Assembly (NCBI RefSeq): GCF_009601505.1
Contig: NZ_WITC01000032.1
Location: 1-64,000, forward strand
Reading direction: 5' to 3'
DNA: 64,000 bases
From: Sinorhizobium terangae
GTDB taxonomy: Bacteria; Pseudomonadota; Alphaproteobacteria; Rhizobiales; Rhizobiaceae
In this document: positions 8,820 to 17,976 of the stretch, in pieces
How the letters are laid out: every line of letters begins with the position of its first letter
Numbering within the stretch: position 1 is the stretch's first letter
Translations under genes and position numbers: made by a program
Notes under the pieces: model-generated
Seen by the model: only the letters and a program-made list of their open reading frames with translations
Database searches by the model: none
Told to the model about the DNA's origin: nothing

Positions 8820-10621
8820 GGGCTGTGATGTTGCGATTCCTATTGCCCGGCATCCAGGTCCTGCGCAACGCGCTGGGACGGCAGTTGCGGCTGCTGCCCA
8901 TCGTCGTTGCCTTGGGTCTCGCCAGCGCCGCGCTCGAAGGCGCCGGCATCGGCCTTATCATCCCGATGCTTGGCATCATTGCCGGCGATCAGGGTGCCGG
9001 CGGTTTGCACGGGATCTCTGCCTTCTTTCAGCAGGTGGGGGCGGGACTCGACGACGGCGAAAGGCTACTGGCGATCGCAGCGGGCGTTCTTGCGCTGATC
9101 GCGCTGAAGAATGTCCTCGCCTTTGTGAACACCCTGCTGACGACCTTCATCTATGGAAAGGCCAGTCACGCGATCCGAAGTGCGCTCTCGGACCAGCTTT
9201 TGCGGATCGGCTATCCCTTCTTCCTGCAGCAAAGCCCCGGTCGCCTGCTCAACATCATCTCCAACGAGTCATGGCGGGCCTCCGACGCAATACAAACCGT
9301 GCTTGCTGCCTTGGTGAACGGGTCCGCCGCCGTCATCCTGCTTGCGTTTCTGCTCATGCTTTCCTGGCAAATGACGCTGTTCGTGGCGCTTGGCCTCGTT
9401 CTCGTCCAACTGGCGCACGCCGCCTTGTCGGCCACTCTTAGAGGCCCGAGCCGGGAAGTGACGTCCTTCAACAGCGAACTCGCCGCGAGGATGCTTCATC
9501 TCGTGCATGCCGGCCGGCTCATCCGCGTGTTCGGCCAGGAGGAGCGCGAGAAGGCCGTATTCGACTCCGCTTCGGACGCCGTCCGCCGCGCTGGATTCGT
9601 TTTGCAGACCCGCCAGGGTTCGCTGCCGCCGCTCACCGAAGTGCTGCATTCGGCCCTGTTCCTGGCGGCGGTTGTCAGTGCGTGGTCTGTCGGCGTGAGC
9701 TTCCCGGTCATCGTCGCCTTCGTCGTCCTGCTCTATCGCTTGCAGCCGCATGTGCGTGCGCTGCAAATGTCCTGGGGGCAGATCCAGGGTTGGAGCGGGT
9801 CGCTCGAAGAGGTGCGCTGGCTCCTCGATCCGTCGGACAAGCCGAAGCCTCCCGCCGGTCATGAGCCCGTCGCCGGGTTGCGCGAGGGCATGAAATTCGA
9901 TCACGTGACGTTCCGGTATCCAGGCTCCGAGGCTCGCCCCATCGTGCTCAGTTCGGCGACCTTCGACATTCGCAGCGGCCGCTCGACGGCGATCATCGGG
10001 CGGTCGGGCGCCGGCAAGACCACGATCGTCAACCTCCTGTGCCGGTTTGTTGAGCCTGATGAAGGGCGCATCCTCGTCGACGGTGTGCCGCTCGATCAAA
10101 TCGATCCCGCCCAGTGGCGGCGTCAGATCGCCGTCGCCAGCCAGGACCTCGAACTGGTGGACGGCAGCATCCTCGAGAATATCACCTACGGACAGGACGC
10201 AACGATCGCCGAAGTGGAGCAAGCAGCCAAACTGGCAGAGGCACATAGCTTCGTGGAAAAGCTGCCCGACGGCTACGCGACGATCGTCGGCTATCGCGGA
10301 GCGAGCCTGTCAGCGGGGCAGCGGCAGCGCATTGCCCTTGCACGGGCTTTGGTGCGCGACCCCGAAATCCTGATCCTCGACGAAGCGACCAATGCGGTGG
10401 ACGGTCTGTCGGAGGCCGCGATCGTCGAGACGCTGAGGCTGAGGGCCGGCCGCCGCACGACCATCGTGATCAGCCACCACCGCAGCACGATTTCGTTCTG
10501 CGACGACGTAGTGGTTCTCGGCAGCGGCCGCGTGCAAAGTCAGACGCCCCTGGCTGACGTCGCCTCCTTGAGCATGGATCAGCTCTACGAGCACGAGACG
10601 CGCGTGGAGCGCCACGGTTGA
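8816..10621 (+). CDS. msbA2: MsbA-like ABC exporter (fused membrane and ATPase domains)
   Basis: Half-size ABC exporter of 601 residues: six hydrophobic segments in the first 330 residues followed by one nucleotide-binding domain. Walker A is GRSGAGKTT (about 394-402), the signature is LSAGQRQR (about 497) and Walker B is ILILDEAT (about 519). Such proteins flip lipid-linked saccharides or lipids across the inner membrane as homodimers. Gene order (acyltransferase, two GT2 genes, this exporter, then a class II aldolase on the other strand) matches what I remember of S. meliloti msbA2, reported as needed for alfalfa nodule infection. The symbol rests on that remembered synteny, not on a search. 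Confidence 0.72.
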   Translation: MRAVMLRFLLPGIQVLRNALGRQLRLLPIVVALGLASAALEGAGIGLIIPMLGIIAGDQGAGGLHGISAFFQQVGAGLDDGERLLAIAAGVLALIALKNVLAFVNTLLTTFIYGKASHAIRSALSDQLLRIGYPFFLQQSPGRLLNIISNESWRASDAIQTVLAALVNGSAAVILLAFLLMLSWQMTLFVALGLVLVQLAHAALSATLRGPSREVTSFNSELAARMLHLVHAGRLIRVFGQEEREKAVFDSASDAVRRAGFVLQTRQGSLPPLTEVLHSALFLAAVVSAWSVGVSFPVIVAFVVLLYRLQPHVRALQMSWGQIQGWSGSLEEVRWLLDPSDKPKPPAGHEPVAGLREGMKFDHVTFRYPGSEARPIVLSSATFDIRSGRSTAIIGRSGAGKTTIVNLLCRFVEPDEGRILVDGVPLDQIDPAQWRRQIAVASQDLELVDGSILENITYGQDATIAEVEQAAKLAEAHSFVEKLPDGYATIVGYRGASLSAGQRQRIALARALVRDPEILILDEATNAVDGLSEAAIVETLRLRAGRRTTIVISHHRSTISFCDDVVVLGSGRVQSQTPLADVASLSMDQLYEHETRVERHG

Positions 10622-10663
10622 GCTACAGCGGCGCGCTTCTGGTAAGACGCGCGGCGCTGTAGC
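10622..10663. terminator. Palindromic repeat acting as a likely bidirectional terminator
   Basis: Arms GCTACAGCG (10622-10630) and CGCTGTAGC (10655-10663) enclose further GC-rich pairing. It starts one base after the exporter stop and ends 19 bp before the aldolase stop on the opposite strand, so it could end both transcripts. There is no T run. It belongs to a family with copies at 35898-35941 and 36624-36726. Confidence 0.55.
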
Positions 10664-10681
10664 AGCATCGGTGCGGACGGA

Positions 10682-11728
10682 TCAGGCGGCCTTGGCGTAA
10701 TGCTTGGCCATTTCCGGCAGGCGCAGCACCCTGATCTTCGAGGCTTGGCCGGCAGCGCGGAAGGCCTCGAAGCGTTCCTTGCAGACCTCGGTCATGCGCG
10801 CGATCGCTGGCTTCAGGTAGTTGCGCGGGTCGAAATTGTCCGGATGCTCGAGGTGATGCTTGCGGATTTCGCCGGTGAAGGCGAGCCGGAGATCGGTGTC
10901 GATATTGACCTTGCGCACGCCGAGCGGGATCGCCTTCTGGATCTCGGCGACCGGCACGCCCCAGGTCTTCTTCATCTTGCCGCCGTAGGCATTGAAGAGC
11001 TCCTGGAGATCGGCCGGCACAGATGACGATCCATGCATGACAAGGTGGGTGTTTGGCAGCCGCCTGTTGATCTTGGCGATCGTGTCGATCGAAAGGATTT
11101 CGCCGTCCGGCTCGCGGGTGAACTTGTAGGCGCCGTGGCTGGTGCCGATCGCGACGGCAAGTGCGTCGACGCCCGTCTTGGAGACGAAATCGAAGGCCTG
11201 GTCCGGATCCGTCAGCAGTTCTTCGCGGGAGAGCTTGCCCTCGAAGCCGTGACCATCCTCCTTGTCGCCGGCACCGGTTTCGAGATTGCCGAGGCAGCCG
11301 AGTTCGCCTTCCACGGAAACGCCGGCCGCATGGGCGATCTTCACGACTTCCGCCGTCACCGCGACGTTATACTCATAGCTCGCAACGGTCTTGCCGTCCT
11401 TTTCGAGCGAGCCGTCCATCATCACGGAGGTGAAGCCGTTGGTGATGGCGGAAATGCAGGTCGAGGGCTGGTCGCCGTGGTCGAGATGCAGACAGACCGG
11501 GATGTGTGGGTACTCTTCGGCCGCGCCGAGGATCAGGTGGCGAAGGAAGGCGTCTCCGGCATAGGCGCGCGCGCCGCGGCTCGCCTGCAGGATCACCGGG
11601 GAATCCGTCGCATCCGCGGCTCGCATGACGGCCTGAATATATTCGAGATTGTTCACATTGAAGGCAGGCAGCGCATAATTGTTCTCCGCCGCGTGGTCGA
11701 GCAGTTGCCGCAATGTGATCAATGCCAT
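10682..11728 (-). CDS. fba: Class II fructose-bisphosphate aldolase (CbbA type)
   Basis: Zinc-dependent aldolase that cleaves fructose-1,6-bisphosphate to dihydroxyacetone phosphate and glyceraldehyde-3-phosphate, or runs in reverse. At 348 residues it has the Calvin-cycle subtype length. The zinc and substrate region CLHLDHGD and the later HGSSSVP and NIDTDLRLA motifs are clear, and the N-terminus [15 protein letters not shown] is characteristic. An upstream ATG at 11758 is open but the ATG at 11728 has AGGGAG at the right distance. No other Calvin-cycle genes are in the window, so a glycolytic or gluconeogenic role is equally possible. Confidence 0.9.
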   Translation of the reverse strand: MALITLRQLLDHAAENNYALPAFNVNNLEYIQAVMRAADATDSPVILQASRGARAYAGDAFLRHLILGAAEEYPHIPVCLHLDHGDQPSTCISAITNGFTSVMMDGSLEKDGKTVASYEYNVAVTAEVVKIAHAAGVSVEGELGCLGNLETGAGDKEDGHGFEGKLSREELLTDPDQAFDFVSKTGVDALAVAIGTSHGAYKFTREPDGEILSIDTIAKINRRLPNTHLVMHGSSSVPADLQELFNAYGGKMKKTWGVPVAEIQKAIPLGVRKVNIDTDLRLAFTGEIRKHHLEHPDNFDPRNYLKPAIARMTEVCKERFEAFRAAGQASKIRVLRLPEMAKHYAKAA

Positions 11729-12130
11729 TCGAAATCTCCCTGATGCTGGACGCCCCACTCCAGGCGCCGTCGATAGGCGGACACGGGTTCAACAATACCC
11801 GATCGGTCTTGTTCGCGCGGGCGTCGAAGCCAGTTCTGACGCGCTTCCGGCGGACCTGGAACGGACGCTGCCGGATCAAGTCGAAGGCACAATAATTCAT
11901 GCGGCTCTTTTGGCAACGGGGGCACCGGCACGGCCGAACACTTGATTGACGTGCGTCAGCGGATTTTGCTGTGGATGAGAAATCGTACCGTCAGAATTCA
12001 CGGCTTTCGCTTTCTGGTGGTGCTGGCAGGGTGGCGCGTGGAGGAGGGTAAGGGCGCGCATGCCGTTGTCGCGGAGAGACAAGATCGACCCCTGACGACG
12101 CCGGGGCGCGGTGGATGCTTACTCGCGAAT

Positions 12131-12169
12131 TGCAAAAAAATTGCGACAGGGGCCGCAAATTTTTTTGCA
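12131..12169. promoter_or_regulatory. Inverted repeat TGCAAAAAAATTGCG / CGCAAATTTTTTTGCA
   Basis: Left arm 12131-12145 and right arm 12154-12169 pair along their full length except for one extra T, with an 8-base spacer (ACAGGGGC). It lies about 320 bp before the oligopeptide-binding protein gene. A regulator operator is the simplest reading; a cruciform or transcript hairpin is possible. Confidence 0.55.
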
Positions 12170-12212
12170 TATTACGTAAAGTGCCACTTCAATTCACAAT
12201 GTTTGCATATCG

Positions 12213-12246
12213 GCCCTTCGGGGTCGGTTTTCGGACCCGAAAGGGC
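12213..12246 (+). promoter_or_regulatory. GC-rich hairpin in the leader of the peptide transporter operon
   Basis: GCCCTTCGGGGTC (12213-12225) and GACCCGAAAGGGC (12234-12246) pair at 11 of 13 positions around an 8-base loop. No T run follows, so it is not an obvious terminator. It could be a leader structure, part of an attenuator or a small RNA element, about 240 bp before the first start codon. Confidence 0.45.
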
Positions 12247-12484
12247 GATCCTTGAATCTGAACTAAAACGTTACAGTTTGCTCTTCGGCCTGTTGCTGTC
12301 CAGCCTGACAAAAGTCGCAAAGGAGACGAAATCCACCGCAAACGTCATACAACTTATGCGTCTACAAAAATGACGCCCTATAGAGCAGGATGCAATTTTC
12401 CGCACAAAGCGCCTTGCCTTTGTTGAGAATTTGCCCTTCTCTCCTGCGATCACAAACCCAAAAAGAGGGGAAGGAGAAAAAACA

Positions 12485-14083
12485 ATGACCTCACTGAAAC
12501 TTAAACTCAGCGCCGCAGCGTTGCTTGGCTCGCTGCTGATCGGCGCAAGCCCGGCGCTCGCGGAAGCGGTGCTTCACCGCGGCAACGCCGGCGAGCCGCA
12601 GACGCTCGACCAGGCCCACACTTCGATTAATATCGAAGAATTCATCCTGAAGGATCTCTATGAAGGCCTGACGATTTACGACGCCGCGGGCAAGATCATC
12701 CCCGGTGCAGCCGAAACCTGGGAGCTTTCGGATGACGGCACCGTCTATACCTTCAAGCTGCGCGCCGATGCCAAGTGGTCGGATGGTTCGCCGGTAACGG
12801 CCGAAGATTTCGCCTTCTCGTTCCGTCGTGTGGAAGATCCGAAAACGGCGGCCGAATACGCCAACATTCTCTTCCCGATCAAGAATGCCGAGAAGGTCAA
12901 CAAGGGTGAAGCGCCGGTCGACCAGCTCGGCGTGAAGGCGGTCGACGACAAGACGCTCGAAATCACGCTTGAGCGCCCGACCCCGTTCTTCCTGGAACTG
13001 CTCGCGCACCAGACCGCTCTTCCCGTCAGCAAGGCAAGCGTCGAGAAGAACGCTGCCGATTTCGTCAAGCCGGGTGTGATGGTCTCGAACGGCGCGTTCA
13101 AGCTGACCGCCCATGTGCCGAACGACAGCCTGACCGTCGAGAAGAACGCGAACTACTGGGACGCTGCCAACGTCAAGCTCGACAAGGTGATCTTCTACCC
13201 GATCGATGACCAGGCTGCCTCGGTGCGTCGCTTCGAAGCGAAGGAAATGGACCTCGCCTACAACTTCTCGGCCGATCAGATCGAGCGGCTGCGCAAGTCC
13301 TATGGCGACCAGGTCCACGTCTCGCCGACGCTTGCGACGTATTACTATGCGTTCGACACGCGCCAGGAGCCCTATAGCGACGTCCGCGTTCGCCGCGCCC
13401 TGTCGATGGCGGTCGACCGCGACTTCCTCGCCAAGGAGATCTACAGCGGCTCGCAGCTTCCGTCCTACTCGATGGTGCCGCCGGGCATCGAGAGCTACGG
13501 TGAGCCCGCCAAGGCCGATTTTGCGGACATGTCGCAACTCGATCGCGAGGACAAGGCAATCGAGTTGATGAAGGAAGCCGGCTACGGTGAAGGCGGCAAG
13601 CCGCTGAACATCGAAATCCGCTACAACACCAACCCGAACCATGAGCGTGTTGCAACGGCTGTCGCCGACATGTGGAAGAACACCTTCGGAGCAAAGGTCT
13701 CGCTGGTGAACCTCGACGTGTCGTCGCACTACGCCTACCTGCAGGAAGGCGGCAAGTTCAACGTCGCGCGTGCCGGCTGGGTTGCCGACTATGCCGACGC
13801 CGAAAACTTCCTGGCGCTGAGCCTCAGCAGCAACAAGACCTTCAACTATGGCCACTTCGAAAACGCCGAGTACGACGCGTTGATGAAGAAGTCCTATGAA
13901 GAACAGGATCCTGCAGCGCGCGCGAAGCTTCTCCATGAAGCCGAGGCGCTGCTGATGAAGGAACAGCCGATCGCGCCGTTCCTCACCCAGGCGGACCTGT
14001 GGCTCGTATCGAGCCGCGTCAAGGGCTGGCAGGACAACGGACCGAACGCGCATCTGAGCAAGTTCCTGAGCGTCGCCGAATAA
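12485..14083 (+). CDS. Peptide ABC transporter substrate-binding protein (OppA/DppA family)
   Basis: Periplasmic solute-binding protein (532 residues, SBP family 5) that captures peptides for the downstream permeases. It begins with a Sec signal peptide (hydrophobic AAALLGSLLIGASPALA, cleavage near residue 26) and shows family landmarks such as LDQAHTSINIEEFILKDLYE, the DAKWSDGSPVTAEDFAFSFR core and the later RRALSMAVDR segment. The ATG at 12485 has GGAG at good spacing, so the upstream in-frame start at 12431 is not used. Residues near NFLALSLSS and the aspartates of VADYADAEN are typical of oligopeptide binders. Confidence 0.88.
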   Translation: MTSLKLKLSAAALLGSLLIGASPALAEAVLHRGNAGEPQTLDQAHTSINIEEFILKDLYEGLTIYDAAGKIIPGAAETWELSDDGTVYTFKLRADAKWSDGSPVTAEDFAFSFRRVEDPKTAAEYANILFPIKNAEKVNKGEAPVDQLGVKAVDDKTLEITLERPTPFFLELLAHQTALPVSKASVEKNAADFVKPGVMVSNGAFKLTAHVPNDSLTVEKNANYWDAANVKLDKVIFYPIDDQAASVRRFEAKEMDLAYNFSADQIERLRKSYGDQVHVSPTLATYYYAFDTRQEPYSDVRVRRALSMAVDRDFLAKEIYSGSQLPSYSMVPPGIESYGEPAKADFADMSQLDREDKAIELMKEAGYGEGGKPLNIEIRYNTNPNHERVATAVADMWKNTFGAKVSLVNLDVSSHYAYLQEGGKFNVARAGWVADYADAENFLALSLSSNKTFNYGHFENAEYDALMKKSYEEQDPAARAKLLHEAEALLMKEQPIAPFLTQADLWLVSSRVKGWQDNGPNAHLSKFLSVAE

Positions 14084-14137
14084 CGAACTGAGGCGACGCG
14101 CGGCCGGTCTGCCGCGCGTCGCCTCCGGAGTACATCC

Positions 14138-15061
14138 ATGATCCCCTTCATCCTCCGCCGACTGGCGAGTGCGGTGCCGACGCTGTTCATCGTCGTCACC
14201 ATATCCTTCTTTCTGATGCGGTTTGCCCCGGGCGGCCCCTTCAATCTCGAGCGTCCTCTCCCTCCCTCCACGATGGAGAACCTGATGAGGACCTATCACC
14301 TCGATCAGCCGCTCTGGCGCCAATACGTTCACTATCTCAGCAATGCGGTGACGGGCGACTTCGGTCCGAGCTACATCTATAAGGACAACAACGTTGCGCA
14401 GCTGATCGGCAAGGGCTTGCCCTATTCGATGGAGCTGGGTTTCTATGCACTGCTACTGGCCGTGATCGGCGGTGTGATCGCCGGTACGATTGCAGCCCTC
14501 AGGCAGAACAGCATCCTCGACTTCGGGATCATGGCCGTCTCGACGATTGGCGTCACCGTTCCGAACTTCGTCGTCGGTCCGGTCCTGACGCTCGTTTTCG
14601 CGATCGTTCTGTCGTGGTTGCCGGCGGGCGGCTGGGGGGACGGGTCGTTCCGCTTCCTGATCCTGCCGATGATCGCTCTCGCATTGCCGCAGCTCGCCGT
14701 CTTCGCCCGGCTCACCCGCGGCTCGATGATCGAAGCGCTCCACACCGACCACATTCGTACCGCCAAAGCCTATGGCCTGCCGTCACGCGCGGTGGTGGTG
14801 ACGCACGCGATGCGCGGAGCGATGCTTCCGGTCGTTTCCTATCTCGCACCCTGTGCGGCGGCACTTCTCACCGGCTCGGCCGTGGTGGAGACGATCTTCA
14901 CCATTCCCGGTGTCGGCCGCTATTTCGTACTCGGCGCGATCAATCGCGACTACACACTGGTCATGGGCACCGTGATCCTGGTCGCCATATTCGTCATCGT
15001 CTTCAATCTCATGGTCGATATTCTCTACGGCCTGCTCGATCCGAGGGTCCGCCATGACTGA
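14138..15061 (+). CDS. Peptide ABC transporter permease (OppB/DppB type)
   Basis: Inner-membrane permease of 307 residues with six hydrophobic segments. The N-terminus MIPFILRRLASAVPTLFIVV and the family segment MRFAPGGPF are typical of OppB. The cytoplasmic coupling EAA-type loop occurs around RTAKAYGLPSRAV, which contacts the ATPase. It follows the binding protein by 54 bp and overlaps the next permease by 8 bp, so the four genes form one operon. Confidence 0.9.
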   Translation: MIPFILRRLASAVPTLFIVVTISFFLMRFAPGGPFNLERPLPPSTMENLMRTYHLDQPLWRQYVHYLSNAVTGDFGPSYIYKDNNVAQLIGKGLPYSMELGFYALLLAVIGGVIAGTIAALRQNSILDFGIMAVSTIGVTVPNFVVGPVLTLVFAIVLSWLPAGGWGDGSFRFLILPMIALALPQLAVFARLTRGSMIEALHTDHIRTAKAYGLPSRAVVVTHAMRGAMLPVVSYLAPCAAALLTGSAVVETIFTIPGVGRYFVLGAINRDYTLVMGTVILVAIFVIVFNLMVDILYGLLDPRVRHD

Positions 15062-16184
15062 TATCGTCCAAGCACCGGCGTCGACGCCGGAGACCAAGGG
15101 ACGCAGCCTCTTTCAGCTTGCCGCGCTCCGATTCCGCCGCAATCGCGCCGCCATGGCCGGCTGCGTCATGTTGGCACTGATTGCACTGTTTTCGTTCCTT
15201 GGGCCGCTGTTCTCGCCGCACACCTACGATCAGGTCTTCCCGTCCTATGTCTCGATCGGTCCGAGCCTCGAGCCAAGACCGGATGCGTCGACACTTCAGG
15301 AGGTCATGGAAGGTGTTGCCACCCGGGCCCGCGTGACGCTCAAGGAATTCAACGTCGAAGGCGAAAACTTCACCGCCACCATTACTTCGGATCAGCCGAT
15401 TGATCCGCGCGCGACGCGCTACTTCGACAGGGCCAACGAGTTCGAGGGCACGAAGGTGGTCGCGACCGAAGACGATGGCCGTACCTTGAAGGTCGAAGGT
15501 CAGGTGGACCGCGAATATTTCCCCTTCGGCACTGACTCGAACGGTCGAGACCTGCTCGTTCGCGTGATGCTCGGTGGACAGATTTCCATCGCGGTCGGGC
15601 TGCTCGCGAGTCTCGTCTCGCTCGGCATCGGCGTCGTCTACGGTGCGACCTCGGGCTATATCGGCGGGCGCGTCGACAATGTCATGATGCGTCTGGTCGA
15701 GATCCTCTATTCGCTGCCCTTCGTCTTCCTCGTCGTGGTGCTCGTCGTCTTCTTCGGCCGCAGCTTCATCCTGATCTTCCTGGTGATCGGCGCGGTCGAA
15801 TGGCTGGACATGGCACGTATCGTGCGCGGGCAGACGCTTGCGCTCAAACGGCGCGAGTTCGTCGGCGCGGCGCAGGCGCTCGGTCTTACCGACTGGCAGA
15901 TCATCCGCCGTCACATCATTCCGAATACGATCGGCCCGGTGATCGTCTTCGTCACCGTCGTCGTGCCGAAGGTCATCCTGCTCGAAAGCTTCCTCTCCTT
16001 CCTCGGTCTTGGCGTGCAGGCGCCGCTGACGAGCTGGGGGGCGCTGATCTCCGAAGGAGCAAACAACATCCAGTCGGCGCCGTGGCTGCTCATCTTCCCG
16101 GCCATCTTCTTCGTCGTCACGCTGTTTTCGCTGAATTTCGTCGGCGACGGCCTGCGCGATGCGCTCGACCCGAAGGACCGCTGA
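15054..16184 (+). CDS. Peptide ABC transporter permease (OppC/DppC type) with enlarged periplasmic loop
   Basis: Second permease, 376 residues against about 300 in standard OppC. The extra length lies between the first membrane segment (about 35-52) and the conserved FGTDSNGRDLLVRV block (about 160): roughly 100 polar residues that should fold in the periplasm. The C-terminal half has the usual segments, the coupling loop in FVGAAQALGLTDWQII and the FLGLGVQAPLTSWG signature. The insertion may contact the binding protein or substrate. No frameshift is seen, so the insertion seems genuine. Confidence 0.9.
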   Translation: MTDIVQAPASTPETKGRSLFQLAALRFRRNRAAMAGCVMLALIALFSFLGPLFSPHTYDQVFPSYVSIGPSLEPRPDASTLQEVMEGVATRARVTLKEFNVEGENFTATITSDQPIDPRATRYFDRANEFEGTKVVATEDDGRTLKVEGQVDREYFPFGTDSNGRDLLVRVMLGGQISIAVGLLASLVSLGIGVVYGATSGYIGGRVDNVMMRLVEILYSLPFVFLVVVLVVFFGRSFILIFLVIGAVEWLDMARIVRGQTLALKRREFVGAAQALGLTDWQIIRRHIIPNTIGPVIVFVTVVVPKVILLESFLSFLGLGVQAPLTSWGALISEGANNIQSAPWLLIFPAIFFVVTLFSLNFVGDGLRDALDPKDR

Positions 16185-16185
16185 C

Positions 16186-17787
16186 ATGGCAGACATGAAG
16201 GAATCCATTCTCACCGTCCGCGGCCTCAAGGTGGACTTTTCGACCCCGGACGGTACCGTCGAGGCCGTCAAGGGCATTGACCTCGACGTCTGCGCCGGCG
16301 AAACGCTGGCGGTCGTCGGCGAGTCCGGATCGGGAAAAAGCCAGACCATGATGGGTATCATGGGACTGTTGGCGAAGAACGGCACCGTGACCGGCTCGGC
16401 CCGCTATCGCGGTCAGGAGCTTGTCGGCCTTGCGCCCAAGGCGCTGAACAACGTCAGGGGCTCGAAGGTCACGATGATCTTCCAGGAGCCGATGACGTCG
16501 CTCGATCCACTCTACACGATCGGCCGGCAGATCGCCGAGCCGATCGTCCACCACCGCGGCGGGACGTTCAAGCAGGCGCGCAAGCGCGTGCTTGAACTGC
16601 TGGAGCTCGTGGGCATCCCCGAACCGGCTCGTCGTGTCGACAGTTATCCGCACGAACTCTCGGGCGGTCAGCGGCAGCGCGTGATGATCGCCATGGCGCT
16701 TGCCAACGAGCCGGATATCCTGATCGCCGACGAACCGACGACCGCGCTGGACGTCACCATCCAGGCGCAGATTCTCGACCTTCTGAAGTCGCTGCAAAAG
16801 CGCTTCGGCATGGCGATCGTGCTGATCACGCACGACCTCGGAATCGTGAAGCACTTTGCCGAGCGCGTTGCCGTGATGCGCCGCGGCGAGGTCGTCGAGC
16901 AGGGCACGACTGCGGAAATCTTCGAACGGCCGAAGGCCGACTATACGAAGATGCTGCTTGCTGCCGAACCAAGCGGACGCAAGGCCTCACCGCCGGAAAA
17001 CGCCCCGATCGTTCTGGAAGGCCGTGACGTTTCGGTCGATTATGCGATCGGCGGCGGGCTGTTCCGTGGCGGCTCTTCGGTGTTTCGGGCCGTCGATCGC
17101 GTCAATCTGCGCCTGAGGCAGGGCCAGACGATCGGCATCGTCGGCGAATCCGGGTCGGGCAAATCGACCTTGGGGCGGGCGCTGCTGAGGCTCTTGCCGA
17201 GCAAGGGGCACTATCGCTTCGGCATGACCGATATTTCGGGTTTCGACCGCGGCGCCATGCGGCCCCTGCGCCGCGAGCTTCAGCTCGTGTTCCAGGATCC
17301 CTATGGCTCTCTGTCGCCGCGTCGGACGGTCGGTGAGATTATCACCGAGGGCCTTTACGTGCACGAGCCCGATCTCAACCGGGCCGAACGGGACCGCCGT
17401 GCGATCGCCGCACTCAAAGAGGTCGGCCTCGATCCCGCTTCGCGCAACCGCTATCCGCACGAGTTCTCCGGCGGACAGCGCCAGCGCATCGCGATCGCCC
17501 GTGCCATGATCCTGAAGCCGAAAGTCGTGATCCTCGACGAACCGACGTCGGCGCTCGACCGTTCGGTGCAGGGGCAGGTCATCGAGCTTCTGCGCGACCT
17601 GCAGCGTTCGTACGGCCTCTCCTACATCTTTATCAGTCACGATCTTTCCGTCGTGAAGGCGATGTCGGACTATGTGATCGTGATGAAGAACGGCCGCATC
17701 GTCGAGGAAGGCGAAACGGATGCGATCTTCGAGGCGCCGAAGGAGCCCTATACGAAGACGCTGATCGGCGCGGCGTTCAACGTCTGA
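16186..17787 (+). CDS. Peptide ABC transporter ATPase, fused OppD-OppF
   Basis: One 533-residue protein with two nucleotide-binding domains. Domain 1 has Walker A GESGSGKS at 45-52 and signature LSGGQRQR; domain 2 has a second GESGSGKS near 321-328 and FSGGQRQR. Both have intact Walker B ([12 protein letters not shown] and [11 protein letters not shown]). It powers uptake through the two upstream permeases. The start at 16186 immediately follows the OppC stop; the ribosome site AAGGA lies inside that gene, so translation is coupled. Fusions of this type are common in rhizobia. Confidence 0.92.
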   Translation: MADMKESILTVRGLKVDFSTPDGTVEAVKGIDLDVCAGETLAVVGESGSGKSQTMMGIMGLLAKNGTVTGSARYRGQELVGLAPKALNNVRGSKVTMIFQEPMTSLDPLYTIGRQIAEPIVHHRGGTFKQARKRVLELLELVGIPEPARRVDSYPHELSGGQRQRVMIAMALANEPDILIADEPTTALDVTIQAQILDLLKSLQKRFGMAIVLITHDLGIVKHFAERVAVMRRGEVVEQGTTAEIFERPKADYTKMLLAAEPSGRKASPPENAPIVLEGRDVSVDYAIGGGLFRGGSSVFRAVDRVNLRLRQGQTIGIVGESGSGKSTLGRALLRLLPSKGHYRFGMTDISGFDRGAMRPLRRELQLVFQDPYGSLSPRRTVGEIITEGLYVHEPDLNRAERDRRAIAALKEVGLDPASRNRYPHEFSGGQRQRIAIARAMILKPKVVILDEPTSALDRSVQGQVIELLRDLQRSYGLSYIFISHDLSVVKAMSDYVIVMKNGRIVEEGETDAIFEAPKEPYTKTLIGAAFNV

Positions 17788-17804
17788 GATCCGCAGCATA
17801 AACT

Positions 17805-17831
17805 GCAGAGACGCGACACCTGCGTCTCTGC
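17805..17831 (+). terminator. Hairpin terminator after the peptide transporter operon
   Basis: Perfect 10-bp arms GCAGAGACGC (17805-17814) and GCGTCTCTGC (17822-17831) with a 7-base loop, 18 bp after the ATPase stop. A T-rich tail is absent, so termination may be weak. Confidence 0.6.
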
Positions 17832-17976
17832 CTCTGTCGCGTCGGCGCCCGCTTCGACTGGCGGGTGCCACGACAGGAACCATCCTTGCCTCATCCGAGT
17901 TTCCAATCCGAGCATCGGTTTTGAGAGAACTCGATGCCGCGGGTTGCCCCCTGCGGAAATTTCGGCGAGAAAGGTG

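Larger units (their letters stand above)
11729..12484. other. Long divergent intergenic region between fba and the peptide transporter
   Basis: About 750 bp carrying no convincing gene; a 143-codon open frame at 11942-12373 has no ribosome site or recognisable domain. It holds an A/T-rich inverted repeat (12131-12169) and a GC-rich hairpin (12213-12246). It should contain the promoters of both divergent genes and could encode a small RNA or long leader. Confidence 0.5.

Noticed and set aside
11942-12373. 143-codon plus-strand frame in the fba/peptide transporter intergenic region
   Set aside because: No ribosome site, no recognisable domain, and it runs through the inverted repeat and the GC hairpin.
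12491-14332. 613-codon minus-strand frame opposite the peptide-binding protein gene
   Set aside because: No family motifs or signal; the plus strand has a signal peptide, ribosome site and family similarity.
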